Shown here: one piece after another, positions 44,076 to 52,384 of the stretch
Position numbering within the stretch: the stretch's first letter is position 1
How the letters are laid out: every line of letters begins with the position of its first letter
NCBI RefSeq assembly: GCF_014697025.1
Contig: NZ_JACJRC010000001.1
Coordinates: 620,001-684,000, forward strand
Direction of reading: 5' to 3'
DNA: 64,000 nucleotides
Source of the DNA: Alkalinema sp. FACHB-956
Lineage (GTDB): Bacteria; Cyanobacteriota; Cyanobacteriia; Leptolyngbyales; Leptolyngbyaceae
Made by a program: the position numbers and the translations under genes
The notes under the pieces: generated by a model
The model's database searches: none
Told to the model about the DNA's origin: nothing
What the model saw: the letters and a program-made list of their open reading frames with translations, nothing else

Positions 44076-44960
44076 ATGAAAATTTTTTTGTCCTCACTGT
44101 TCAGTAGCCTTGTTCTTTTGAGCCTCGTCGGTTGTAATCCCAGCCCGGTGAGTAATCGTACTGGATCCGAACAGTCTCAGGGCAGTCAACCCCAACCTTC
44201 CCCCCAATCCCAGACGCCCACGATCGTTAAAATTTCTGGTTCTAGTTCAACAGTGCTATTGCTAGAAATTTTGGCGGAAGCCTATCAAGCCAAAGTTAAC
44301 ACCGTCAAAATTGAATTTGTCACCAGCAACCAATCGGGAAGCTCGATCGCAGCTTTAACCAACAATCTCGTCGAAATTGCAGGCAGTAGCCATCCCCTCA
44401 AACCCGAAGAAAACAATGGCCAATTGCAGTACCGGGAAATTGCCAAAGATCCCCTGATGGTGGCCACCCATCCTTCCGTTACGGGCGTGCAGAACCTCAG
44501 TAAAGCCCAATTGCAAGGCATTTACAGCGGTACGATTCAGAATTGGAAGGAACTCGGTGGCCCGGATGCCGCAATCATCGTCCTCGATCGCCCCGAAGAT
44601 GAATCCGCCAAAAAATTACTCCGCAAACATTATTTAGGGGAGACCCCCACCACCCCCAAGGCAATCCTTCTCAAAAAAGAAGGCGAACTGATCCAGAGCT
44701 TGCGGGAAACGCCCTACGCGATCGGAGCCTTCTCCCATGCCTATGCCCAAGTCAAACAATTACCCGTCAACGCCCTCCGATTAGACAATGCGGAACCCAG
44801 CCCAGAAAACTGGAAACAGGGAACCTACCCCATGGCGCGACAAATGGGCATCGTTTGGAATAAACAACCTTCCCCAACAACCGCAGCGTTTGTGGAATTT
44901 ATTTTTAGTCCCGAGGCAGACAACATTTTGCAAGCTAAAGGGTTTATTCCCACGCGCTAG
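44076..44960 (+). CDS. PstS-like substrate-binding lipoprotein
   Basis: A periplasmic phosphate-binding-type protein of 294 aa. A lipoprotein signal (LSLVGCNPS, Cys about residue 20) is followed by a Ser/Gln/Pro spacer and a PBP-like-2 domain: VKISGSSSTVLLLEILAEAY, VEIAGSSHPLK, LSKAQLQGIYSGTIQNWKEL and IIVLDRPEDESAKKLL. GSSST and related serines match phosphate-binding loops of PstS. No pstCAB transport genes follow; instead a membrane histidine kinase begins 6 bases downstream. I infer that the protein delivers a ligand, probably phosphate or a similar oxyanion, to that kinase as a co-sensor, and is not a transport component. Confidence 0.88.
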   Translation: MKIFLSSLFSSLVLLSLVGCNPSPVSNRTGSEQSQGSQPQPSPQSQTPTIVKISGSSSTVLLLEILAEAYQAKVNTVKIEFVTSNQSGSSIAALTNNLVEIAGSSHPLKPEENNGQLQYREIAKDPLMVATHPSVTGVQNLSKAQLQGIYSGTIQNWKELGGPDAAIIVLDRPEDESAKKLLRKHYLGETPTTPKAILLKKEGELIQSLRETPYAIGAFSHAYAQVKQLPVNALRLDNAEPSPENWKQGTYPMARQMGIVWNKQPSPTTAAFVEFIFSPEADNILQAKGFIPTR

Positions 44961-44966
44961 GGGTCA

Positions 44967-46955
44967 ATGATGCAGTTTCTGAGGACGTATAGACACTTAA
45001 GCCTACGACAGCAAATCGTCTTGCCCTTTCTCGCAGTCTTTATGACAATTTTGCTGATTGGGTCGTTGGCGATCGGCTATTGGCTCACCCAGACCCTAGA
45101 AGAACAGCGCTATGTGGAATTGAAGGATTTTGCCCAGCGGGTACAAGCCGACCTCCAAGCCAATCAAGCCGCCTTACTTGCCAAAGCCCAAGTGCTAGCC
45201 GATCAACCCGCTCTCCAGCAGGCCGTAGAGAGTCAAGATCGATCGGCCTTAATGCAGATCCTGATCCCCACCAAGGCTGAACTCAAGTTGGATTGGATCA
45301 AAGTCATCAATACCCAGTCCCAAAGCTTGGTTGATTTGACCAATGAGACCATCCAGCAGAAAGGCGTCCTCGATCCCAAAATTTTTGCCAGTGCAGCCAA
45401 GGGCGTTACCCTAGACGACTGGCTCAGTACACCTGATAACTCCCGCATTTTGGGGGTTGTCACCGTACCCATCAAAACCAAGACCTTGATGGGGGGACTG
45501 GTGTTGGGCCAAGAGATGACAGAGGATAGCCTGACCCACATTGCCCAAGGTTCATCCAAACAAATTATCGTGATCTCTGGCCCACAGGTAGCGGCTTCCA
45601 TGGTGGGATCGCTGCGCGATCGCCTTCCCTTTCAGCCCCTGCCCCAGCAGCGAGTCAAAATCCAAGGACAAACTTTTTTGACCGTCTCCTTTGACATTCC
45701 CCGCTTGAGCGATCAGCCCCTCACGGGGATTGTCCTTTCCTCCACGCAACCCTTAGAAGCCGCTAAACAAACCCTCTGGCTCCGACTGTTAGGGGTGCTC
45801 GTGCTGGGAGGAACCTTGATTACCTTGCTCGGCCTCCGGATTGCTGAGATGATTGTTCGGCCCATTACAGCCCTCACCCAGGCAACCCAATCCTTGGCAG
45901 AGGGCAATCTCGATCGCGCCCTGCCCGTCGATCGATCGGATGAAGTCGGCAAGCTCAGCAACGCCTTTAACCAAATGGCAGAACAGCTACGGCACTTATT
46001 TTCTGTCCTAGAAGCCTCCAACAGTCAGCTAGAGCAACGGGTCGAAGAACGCACCCAGGAACTGTCCAAAGCCATCAGCCAACTGAAACAAACCCAAGCG
46101 CAAATGATTCAGGCTGAAAAAATGTCGAGTCTGGGCAAGCTGGTGGCGGGCATCGCCCACGAAATTAATAACCCTGTAACGTTTATTTACGGCAATCTAG
46201 AGCATTTGGATCCTGCAACGCAGCGGGTTTTGGAATTAATTGATCTCTACCAACAGTATTACCCCCAGGCTCCTCCTGAAATTGAAGCTCGCATTGCGGA
46301 AATTGAATGGGAGTATTTGCGGGAAGACATCCCAGCGATGCTGAATTCGATGCGGATTGGGAGCCAACGGATTCGCGAAATCGTCCTGTCGTTACGCAAC
46401 TTCTCACGCCTAGATGAAGCGGAAACCAAATGGGCCGACATTCACCAAGGCTTGGAGAGTACACTCCTCATTTTGCGCCATCGGCTCAATGCAACACCAA
46501 CTCGGCCCCAAATTGAAGTAGAACGCAATTATGGCGAACTCCCGCCCATTTTGTGCCATCCGGGGTTGCTCAATCAAGTCTTTCTAAACATTTTGACCAA
46601 CGCGATCGATGCGCTGGAAGACCGACTAAAAAACGACCCTAGCTTTACGCGACCCTATATTTTTATTTCGACGGGATTCACTCAAAGAAATCGCATCAAA
46701 ATTGTAATCGCCGATAATGGGCCAGGCATTCCGGAGGACATTCAATCCCAAATTTTTGACCCCTTTTTCACCACCAAACCGGTCGGCCAGGGGACGGGGA
46801 TGGGCATGTCGATTAGTTACCAAATCATTACTGAAAAGCACCATGGCAACCTCATCTGCCGATCGACCCCAGGCAATGGCTGTGAGTTTAAGATTCTGCT
46901 GCCTTACAATCCCCAAAGAACTGCGATCGCTGATATTCCCATGAACGCACCGTAA
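44967..46955 (+). CDS. Membrane sensor histidine kinase (Cache-like sensor, HAMP)
   Basis: A 662-aa kinase starting 6 bases after the binding-protein gene, so the two are surely one operon. The first membrane helix (IVLPFLAVFMTILLIGSLAI) precedes a periplasmic sensor domain of about 230 residues (SRILGVVTVPIKTKTLMGGLVLG). The second helix near residue 275 leads to HAMP (RPITALTQATQSLAEG) and a coiled coil. The kinase has His398 in GIAHEINNPVTF, then the same helical insert as the kinase at 12.8-15.6 kb (IYGNLEHLD, EIVLSLRNFSRLDEAE). The ATPase domain has NILTNAIDAL, DNGPGIPEDI and GQGTGMGMSI. No response regulator is adjacent. Confidence 0.93.
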   Translation: MMQFLRTYRHLSLRQQIVLPFLAVFMTILLIGSLAIGYWLTQTLEEQRYVELKDFAQRVQADLQANQAALLAKAQVLADQPALQQAVESQDRSALMQILIPTKAELKLDWIKVINTQSQSLVDLTNETIQQKGVLDPKIFASAAKGVTLDDWLSTPDNSRILGVVTVPIKTKTLMGGLVLGQEMTEDSLTHIAQGSSKQIIVISGPQVAASMVGSLRDRLPFQPLPQQRVKIQGQTFLTVSFDIPRLSDQPLTGIVLSSTQPLEAAKQTLWLRLLGVLVLGGTLITLLGLRIAEMIVRPITALTQATQSLAEGNLDRALPVDRSDEVGKLSNAFNQMAEQLRHLFSVLEASNSQLEQRVEERTQELSKAISQLKQTQAQMIQAEKMSSLGKLVAGIAHEINNPVTFIYGNLEHLDPATQRVLELIDLYQQYYPQAPPEIEARIAEIEWEYLREDIPAMLNSMRIGSQRIREIVLSLRNFSRLDEAETKWADIHQGLESTLLILRHRLNATPTRPQIEVERNYGELPPILCHPGLLNQVFLNILTNAIDALEDRLKNDPSFTRPYIFISTGFTQRNRIKIVIADNGPGIPEDIQSQIFDPFFTTKPVGQGTGMGMSISYQIITEKHHGNLICRSTPGNGCEFKILLPYNPQRTAIADIPMNAP

Positions 46956-47027
46956 AAGAGCGCCATCAAATAACCGTAAAACAGCACCATAAACTATATG
47001 CGCAATCCCAAAAACATATCCGCAATC

Positions 47028-47053
47028 AAAAAAGGACGTGTCTGCACACGCCC
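47028..47053 (-). terminator. Orphan minus-strand intrinsic terminator
   Basis: Read on the minus strand, GGGCGTGT, a GCAG loop and ACACGTCC form a stem with one mismatch, followed by six T residues. No recognised minus-strand gene ends here; the neighbouring genes on both sides run on the plus strand. It may end a short unannotated RNA transcribed leftward from about 47.15 kb. Confidence 0.6.
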
Positions 47054-47207
47054 TGAATCTACAAGTTAGCGAATGTAGGATCTCTACAGAGAACTCTACA
47101 AGGTGATTTGCCTCTATTACGGATCAATGTTCTATCATTTGTGGAATCTCTAGCAATCCAGTCTGAGTTGCAAGCATCTATCAAATACATACTCGCTAAA
47201 ACGCACC

Positions 47208-47858
47208 ATGCCAGAAGTCGATAACGTGGAGTCTTTGATCCAAATTGCTTGTAGTCATCCACCGGGAAGTCTAGAACGACAGCGATATCTCACGAAAGGA
47301 ATTCGATTGATTTCGCCGCGATTATGGCGAGAATCAGTCCCTTATTATCAAGATGCTTTGCAGCAAACTTGGGTTTTCTTCTGCCAAAACATTTGTGAAG
47401 CGGGTACAGGAGAAGCGTATAACCCAAAGCGAGGGAGCGTTGTCACTTGGTTGAACTACTACCTCAAACGACGGCTCCAAGATGGATTTACCCAAGCCCA
47501 ACACCAAAAGATCACAACCGCATCTGCCTACGCCCGAGTAGAACGATCGGGGGGCGAGGGGGACGTGGTTGACCCGATCGATCATTTGCCAGCACCGGAC
47601 AGCATTCCCCCCATTCTCGAAGCCGTGCAGACCTGGGCCAGTGCTGATGCAACGGGAGAGTTACGTCAAGTTTGTATCGAAGGGCATCCCCAGGTGAACT
47701 GCCAGCTCTTAATTTTGCGACGGCTCCCCCCAGAAAGCAGTTGGCAGGCGTTGGCGGCAGAATTTAAGGTATCGGTTTCGACGTTGAGTAGTTTCTATCA
47801 ACGGCAATGTTTGACCCGTTTGCGTAAATTCGGGGCAGCGGAGGGATATATCGATTAG
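47208..47858 (+). CDS. Atypical sigma-70 family (ECF-like) factor
   Basis: A 216-aa sigma-like protein of the cyanobacterial type linked to DUF1822 and CHASE2 genes. A sigma-2-like helical region spans about residues 30-105, including YYQDALQQTWVFFCQNICEA and GSVVTWLNYYLKRRLQDGF. A linker with VDPIDHLPAPDS follows. A sigma-4-like helix-turn-helix ends the protein: NCQLLILRRLPPESSWQALA and EFKVSVSTLSSFYQRQCL. It should direct RNA polymerase to a limited set of promoters; the four repeated elements at 52.2-56.4 kb are the obvious candidates, by inference. It starts an operon with DUF1822 and CHAT-CHASE2, which may sense a signal and control it. No classical anti-sigma domain was seen. Confidence 0.85.
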   Translation: MPEVDNVESLIQIACSHPPGSLERQRYLTKGIRLISPRLWRESVPYYQDALQQTWVFFCQNICEAGTGEAYNPKRGSVVTWLNYYLKRRLQDGFTQAQHQKITTASAYARVERSGGEGDVVDPIDHLPAPDSIPPILEAVQTWASADATGELRQVCIEGHPQVNCQLLILRRLPPESSWQALAAEFKVSVSTLSSFYQRQCLTRLRKFGAAEGYID

Positions 47859-47931
47859 CCCATGAGTCTTCATCACAGGGAGATGAGGATGACGGGTAGG
47901 CAGGCTGTTGAGTGCATAGGAGAAAGCCAAG

Positions 47932-48921
47932 ATGAATGCCCAATATTTTGAGGAAATTGCCTTACCGATGCCGTTAACCCAGAGCGCTTTCGCGATCGCC
48001 GATCGCTTTGCAGCAGCTCAACCATCGGGCAGCAAGCGGGATCAAGTCCGCCACAATACCTTAGCCGTGCAAGTGGTGGCGGACTATCTGCATTTAATGG
48101 GAATTGCGACTGCTGTCTCAGACGGTGATAGCTGGAATGCCGTGACCCAACTCTGTAGCAATGTTGCGGATTTAGTCATTCCTGGGGTGGGGCGTTTGGA
48201 ATGTCGGCCTGTCACTGATTTCCCCGCTGATTGCTATATTCCTGCCGATGTTTGGCACGATCGCATTGGCTATGTCGTTGTTCATCTTGATCTGGATGTC
48301 AAACAAGAAGGTTTAATTCTGGGTTTTGTTCCTGCGGTCACCCAAGAAAATTTGCCCTTGAGTCAATTGGGCACGATCGATGACCTATTGAGCCATTTAT
48401 TTGCATTACGCACGCAGTCGGTAACAGAAACTCAAACAAGTTCAACAATGGCCCAAGCATCACTGGAGCGAACTAAGTTAACCCAATGGTTAGACCAATT
48501 GGATCAGTGGGTGGACAGGGGTTGGCAGGCGATCGAACAGTTGTTATCCCCCGCACAACTGGCTCCCGCCTATGCCGTGCGTCATGACCCACAAGATCCA
48601 GATACCGTCGAATTTGTCACTCAAGCGAAGCGGTTAGATTGGCAGCGGGGAGACATTCCAGTGATTTTCATTGCGGGGGTGGCCGAATTACCGGAAGCCG
48701 TGAGGATACGCATCCAAGTTTTCGCGATCGAGCCAACTAGCAATCTCCCCCAGGATTTGCGGCTGCAAGTCTTGGATGAGATGGGTCATGTTTTTCTGGA
48801 GACGGTTTCTGGTCATCACGATCGGGGATTACAACTAGTATTTGAGGGAGAGAGGGGAGAGGTTTTTGCAGTGCAATTGGGTTACCAAGGTGAGATGATT
48901 GTGGAGCACTTTGAAATCTAG
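47932..48921 (+). CDS. DUF1822 family protein
   Basis: A 329-aa soluble protein with the DUF1822 pattern: N-terminal IALPMPLTQSAFAIADRFA and SKRDQVRHNTLAVQVVADYL, then CSNVADLVIPGVGRLECRPV and VWHDRIGYVVVHLD, and a C-terminal beta-rich part. The family is confined essentially to cyanobacteria and nearly always lies between a sigma-like gene and a CHASE2/CHAT gene, as here. Its role is unknown; a regulator of the sigma factor, or a CHAT protease substrate or partner, is an inference from this association. AGGAGA lies about 8 bases before ATG. It begins 73 bases after the sigma stop and ends 32 bases before the next gene. Confidence 0.93.
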   Translation: MNAQYFEEIALPMPLTQSAFAIADRFAAAQPSGSKRDQVRHNTLAVQVVADYLHLMGIATAVSDGDSWNAVTQLCSNVADLVIPGVGRLECRPVTDFPADCYIPADVWHDRIGYVVVHLDLDVKQEGLILGFVPAVTQENLPLSQLGTIDDLLSHLFALRTQSVTETQTSSTMAQASLERTKLTQWLDQLDQWVDRGWQAIEQLLSPAQLAPAYAVRHDPQDPDTVEFVTQAKRLDWQRGDIPVIFIAGVAELPEAVRIRIQVFAIEPTSNLPQDLRLQVLDEMGHVFLETVSGHHDRGLQLVFEGERGEVFAVQLGYQGEMIVEHFEI

Positions 48922-48953
48922 CTGTAAGAAATTTTGAAATTCTTTTAAATCTA

Positions 48954-51449
48954 ATGGCGGCCTTAGTTGTCCTAAAGTTTACAGAAGGCAGTTGGGAACA
49001 GGGGTTTCCAGTGGTGTTGCAGATCGCTGAGGCAGGACAGGCGATCACCACAGAAATGGCCGGAAAACTTCCCGCGAATCCCCATTTGCCGCAACTTTAT
49101 GGGCAATGGCAAGCGGCCTATCAAGCCCTCGTGCATACCCCACGGCTTTCCGCCAAGCTTGGACAAACTACAAAAATTCCGAGTACTTCAGGCTTGCAGC
49201 AGCTAGCCCAACAACTCCAAGCCGAATTTCAACAATGGTTAACGGCAGAGTCTTTTCGGGGAATTCGGGAAACCTGGTTGGAAAAATTGGCCAGTGATCA
49301 AGCCGTTCGGGTGGTTTTGCAAACCGCTGATTCGATCGTTCAAGGTCTCCCTTGGCATCTGTGGGATATTGTGCAACGGTATGGTCAAGCGGAAATTGCG
49401 CTGAGTCGGCCCTCTTTTGATCGGATTGCTCCAACCGTAAAACGATCGAATAAAGTTCGTATTTTAGTCATTATTGGCAACAGTGAAGGGATTGATACAA
49501 CCACTGATGTAGAGTTACTCAGACAACTCCCACAGGTTGATTTAGAAGTGCTCCAAGAGCCGTCCCGGCGTCAGTTGAGCGATGCGTTGTGGGAACAGAC
49601 TTGGGATATTTTATTTTTTGCGGGTCACAGTTCGAGCCAGCCCGATCGCGCTAAGGGACGTTTAGCCATTAACGCGCAGGATCATTTAAGTCTGAGTGAA
49701 TTGAAATATGCCTTAGAACGCGCACTCAACGCCGGATTAGAGCTTGCCATTTTCAATTCCTGTGATGGGTTAGGTTTGGCGCAGGAATTAGCTACCCTCA
49801 AGATTCCAGAATTGATTGTGATGCGGGAGATGGTACCCGATCGAGTAGCCCAGAAATTTTTGCAATATTTTCTCAGTCATTTTTCCCAAGGGGATTCACT
49901 CAGTGTATCGGTGCGACAGGCAAGGCAGCGTTTACAGGCATTAGAAGACGAAGCGCCCTGTGCGACCTGGCTACCCGTTTTATTTCAAAATCCTGCCCAC
50001 ACCCCACCCACTTGGCAGAGTCTGTGTCAGGGTAAAGTAGACCCTGCGGATCTAGTGCCAGATCCCCAAATTTCCCCAATTCCCAACATTTCCCCGATTC
50101 CACCGATTCCCGCAGCAGGCTCGCCCAACGCCCATCGAGTTTCCCAAATTCTTAGGTGTACGGGATTGGGTTTCCTATCGGGGTGTGTAATGCTGGCCTT
50201 ACGGAGTTTGGGCGCATTGCAAGACTGGGAGTTGCAAACCTTGGATAGGATGATGCGAATGCGACCGGCGGAACCCACAGATAGCCGCATTTTGTTAGTC
50301 ACGATCGATGAAACAGATATTCAAGAACAACCCGATCGGGGCCAAGGTTCGCTATCCGATACGGCATTAAATCAACTATTGCAACAGCTAACCTCCTACC
50401 AACCCAGAGCGATCGGGCTAGATTTGTATCGCGATTTTCCCACGAATGTCCAGCAGCTAACCAAGCAACAATCACAATCCAAGCAACAATTACAACCTAA
50501 GCAGCAATCACAACCTAAACAGAAATCACAACCTAAACAACCATTCCAGCTCAAGCAACAACTGCAACAATTGGATCATCTCATCACCCTCTGTAAGCAT
50601 AGTGACGCTGAAGGAAAGCAAGCAGGCATTGCAGCTTCACCGGATGTCCCGATCGAACGGGTTGGCTTTAGTGATTTCATTAGTGATCGGGATGGCGTTT
50701 TACGACGGCAATTGATGTTCATGAATCCTGACCCAGCATCCCCTTGTTTAGCGACCTATGGATTTGGGACACGCTTGGCGATCGAGTATTTATTTTCAGA
50801 AGGCCATGAAGCTGAATTTACCCCCGATGGCAAACTGCAATTTGGCAAAACGTTGATTCCGACCATTCGCCGTCCGATGGGGGGCTATCAAACGATCGAC
50901 GATCGGGGTGGCCAAATCTTATTAAATTATCGCAGTGGGAATCGACCGTTTCAGCAAGTTAGTTTGATGCAAGTTTTGCGGGGCCAAGTTGCGCCAGAGT
51001 TAGTTAAAGATCGCGTAATTTTGATTGGCACGATTGCCACCAGTGCTGGGGATTATTGGATGACACCGCTGGGACGATCGACGGATGCACAGTTACAAGG
51101 CGTCGTGATTCAAGCCCACATGACGAGTCAACTTCTGAATCATGTACTCGATCGGCGGCCTTTAATTCACAGTTGGTCAAAGGGGGACGAAATTGCTTGG
51201 ATACTGGGTTGGACAGTGGTGGGAATTGGTTTGATTTCCTGCGTGCAACACTGTTGGCTCAAGCATTCTATTTTGGGAACGATCGCGATTTTCGGAGTGT
51301 TTTGGGGTGGATTTTTGTTCGGGGGGTATGCTTTGCTGCTGCGGGGCCTGTGGGTTCCTGTCGTGCCACCCATCGCAGGAATCGGGCTGGCTACGTTAAT
51401 CCTGGTAGTCAGCCCGAAACATTTGGGGGATTATGAAAGTAACCGCTAA
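48954..51449 (+). CDS. CHAT (caspase-like) protease domain fused to CHASE2 membrane sensor
   Basis: An 831-aa protein joining a clan-CD peptidase domain to an extracytoplasmic sensor. The CHAT domain covers about residues 80-350; the catalytic pair is His225 in FFAGHSSS and Cys270 in IFNSCDGLGLA. After a Pro/Ile-rich linker and one membrane helix, the CHASE2 domain begins LQDWELQTLDRMMRMRPAEP and RILLVTIDETDIQEQ (about residue 440). Three C-terminal helices end the protein. A Lys/Gln-rich insert of about 35 residues (SKQQLQPKQQ units) interrupts CHASE2. The design suggests that an external cue sensed by CHASE2 switches CHAT proteolysis, with the sigma and DUF1822 proteins as likely targets; this is inference. 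Confidence 0.92.
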   Translation: MAALVVLKFTEGSWEQGFPVVLQIAEAGQAITTEMAGKLPANPHLPQLYGQWQAAYQALVHTPRLSAKLGQTTKIPSTSGLQQLAQQLQAEFQQWLTAESFRGIRETWLEKLASDQAVRVVLQTADSIVQGLPWHLWDIVQRYGQAEIALSRPSFDRIAPTVKRSNKVRILVIIGNSEGIDTTTDVELLRQLPQVDLEVLQEPSRRQLSDALWEQTWDILFFAGHSSSQPDRAKGRLAINAQDHLSLSELKYALERALNAGLELAIFNSCDGLGLAQELATLKIPELIVMREMVPDRVAQKFLQYFLSHFSQGDSLSVSVRQARQRLQALEDEAPCATWLPVLFQNPAHTPPTWQSLCQGKVDPADLVPDPQISPIPNISPIPPIPAAGSPNAHRVSQILRCTGLGFLSGCVMLALRSLGALQDWELQTLDRMMRMRPAEPTDSRILLVTIDETDIQEQPDRGQGSLSDTALNQLLQQLTSYQPRAIGLDLYRDFPTNVQQLTKQQSQSKQQLQPKQQSQPKQKSQPKQPFQLKQQLQQLDHLITLCKHSDAEGKQAGIAASPDVPIERVGFSDFISDRDGVLRRQLMFMNPDPASPCLATYGFGTRLAIEYLFSEGHEAEFTPDGKLQFGKTLIPTIRRPMGGYQTIDDRGGQILLNYRSGNRPFQQVSLMQVLRGQVAPELVKDRVILIGTIATSAGDYWMTPLGRSTDAQLQGVVIQAHMTSQLLNHVLDRRPLIHSWSKGDEIAWILGWTVVGIGLISCVQHCWLKHSILGTIAIFGVFWGGFLFGGYALLLRGLWVPVVPPIAGIGLATLILVVSPKHLGDYESNR
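50461..50570. repeat. 18-bp tandem repeat inside the CHASE2 domain
   Basis: Degenerate copies of an 18-base unit close to CAACCTAAGCAGCAATCA encode Gln-Pro-Lys-Gln-Gln-Ser repeats between DFPTNVQQL and LDHLITLCK. The insert is in frame. Confidence 0.85.
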
Positions 51450-51465
51450 ACGTAATAATTTTGGA

Positions 51466-52053
51466 TTAGGGTTTGATTACCGCTTGCTGAATGTCACGAA
51501 GGTCAAATTCTTGGACAATTCCGTTTTTTAATTCAACCCGAAGTTTGCCTTGACTCGGCAGCGGAACCACTTTTCCAGCACTAGCTTGGTTCAGATCGAT
51601 CGCGCCTTCTAGTTTGATTTTGTAATTGCCACCGTAGCCTGTGCCCTCGGTGAGGCGCATGAGAATGCGTTGACGACGGGAGATCTGGAAGGTGACAGTT
51701 TTGCGATCGCCGCTGCGGCTATTGGCAGTCGGCATCAGGGGGACAGGAAGGAGTTCATTGTTGTTGTCATCGTAGAACTGGAGAGAGGCAACGGCAATGC
51801 TGCCTGTGGAAGGTTTGAGGTCAATGGTCACTTTGACATCGCCCGCATTGGCATCAAACCCAAAGAAAACGTCAGATTGGCGGGTGAGGGTGCCTTTAAT
51901 TTCGTTGCTTTGGATCAACGTGGGGCGATCGCGATCGGTGGATTGGGCCTGGGCAGGCATCGTCGATGGCGCAAAGCCAATGATGCCGACGGTGGTGAGG
52001 AGTGCAAGGGTGGGAAGGCTAATCGTACGGTTGATAAATGCTTGATAGGACAT
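51466..52053 (-). CDS. Exported protein, unknown function (PPC-like beta sandwich)
   Basis: A signal peptide (ISLPTLALLTTVGIIGF, cleavage probably after PAQAQ near residue 37) precedes a beta-rich domain of about 155 residues. EIKGTLTRQSDVFFGFDANAG and TVTFQISRRQRILMRLTEG resemble pre-peptidase C-terminal (PPC) folds, weakly. GGAGAC lies about 8 bases before ATG. It converges on the CHAT-CHASE2 gene with 16 bases between stops. It lies about 180 bases downstream of promoter-like element A and a 13-codon leader peptide, so it is probably expressed from that element. No enzymatic motif was seen. Confidence 0.75.
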   Translation of the reverse strand: MSYQAFINRTISLPTLALLTTVGIIGFAPSTMPAQAQSTDRDRPTLIQSNEIKGTLTRQSDVFFGFDANAGDVKVTIDLKPSTGSIAVASLQFYDDNNNELLPVPLMPTANSRSGDRKTVTFQISRRQRILMRLTEGTGYGGNYKIKLEGAIDLNQASAGKVVPLPSQGKLRVELKNGIVQEFDLRDIQQAVIKP

Positions 52054-52134
52054 GATGGGAAGTCTCCAAAGTTGTGTTTAAACGTGTGGGCAGGTGGGAA
52101 GGTGTGGAAGGATGGGAATGATTGAGAGATTTGC

Positions 52135-52176
52135 TCAAGCGATCGGGGCTGCGACTAAGAAACGAGTCATCTTCAT
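52135..52176 (-). CDS. 13-codon leader peptide or truncated exported peptide
   Basis: AAGGAG precedes ATG 52176 with good spacing, and the peptide reads MKMTRFLVAAPIA before a TGA. It strongly resembles the start of the 63-aa peptide at 53.1-53.3 kb (MKIVRCLMATPIV), and both are preceded by the same 41-bp element. It may be a regulatory leader of the exported protein downstream or a paralogue truncated by an early stop. Confidence 0.5.
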   Translation of the reverse strand: MKMTRFLVAAPIA

Positions 52177-52232
52177 GATGGAAATCTCCTTGGTATGTTT
52201 TAGAGTGAGGTGGTTTGCGTGTAATCTGTTTC

Positions 52233-52273
52233 AGATAGCTACCTATCGGAGTGAGAGGCAAGTATTACGCAAA
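52233..52273 (-). promoter_or_regulatory. Repeated promoter-like element, copy A
   Basis: On the minus strand: TTTGCGTAAT, 15 bases, CGATAGGT, then AGCTATCT. It stands 57 bases before the 13-codon leader peptide. Identical core and spacing occur in copies B, C and D. GATAG and CTATC form a palindrome with a 4-base centre. Confidence 0.75.
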
Positions 52274-52384
52274 TATCGAAAAGTTTTTGAGAAAAGTTTT
52301 TGAGAAATATTTTGCGGACGCTCATGGCGTCCATCAAAGTCCTTTAGAATAGGCGTTAGGTGAAACAGAAGACCTGATCGATCG

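Noticed and set aside
47059-47262. 67-codon minus-strand ORF ending just before the orphan terminator
   Set aside because: It overlaps the start of the sigma gene and has no ribosome binding site or family resemblance; a non-coding RNA explains the terminator equally well.
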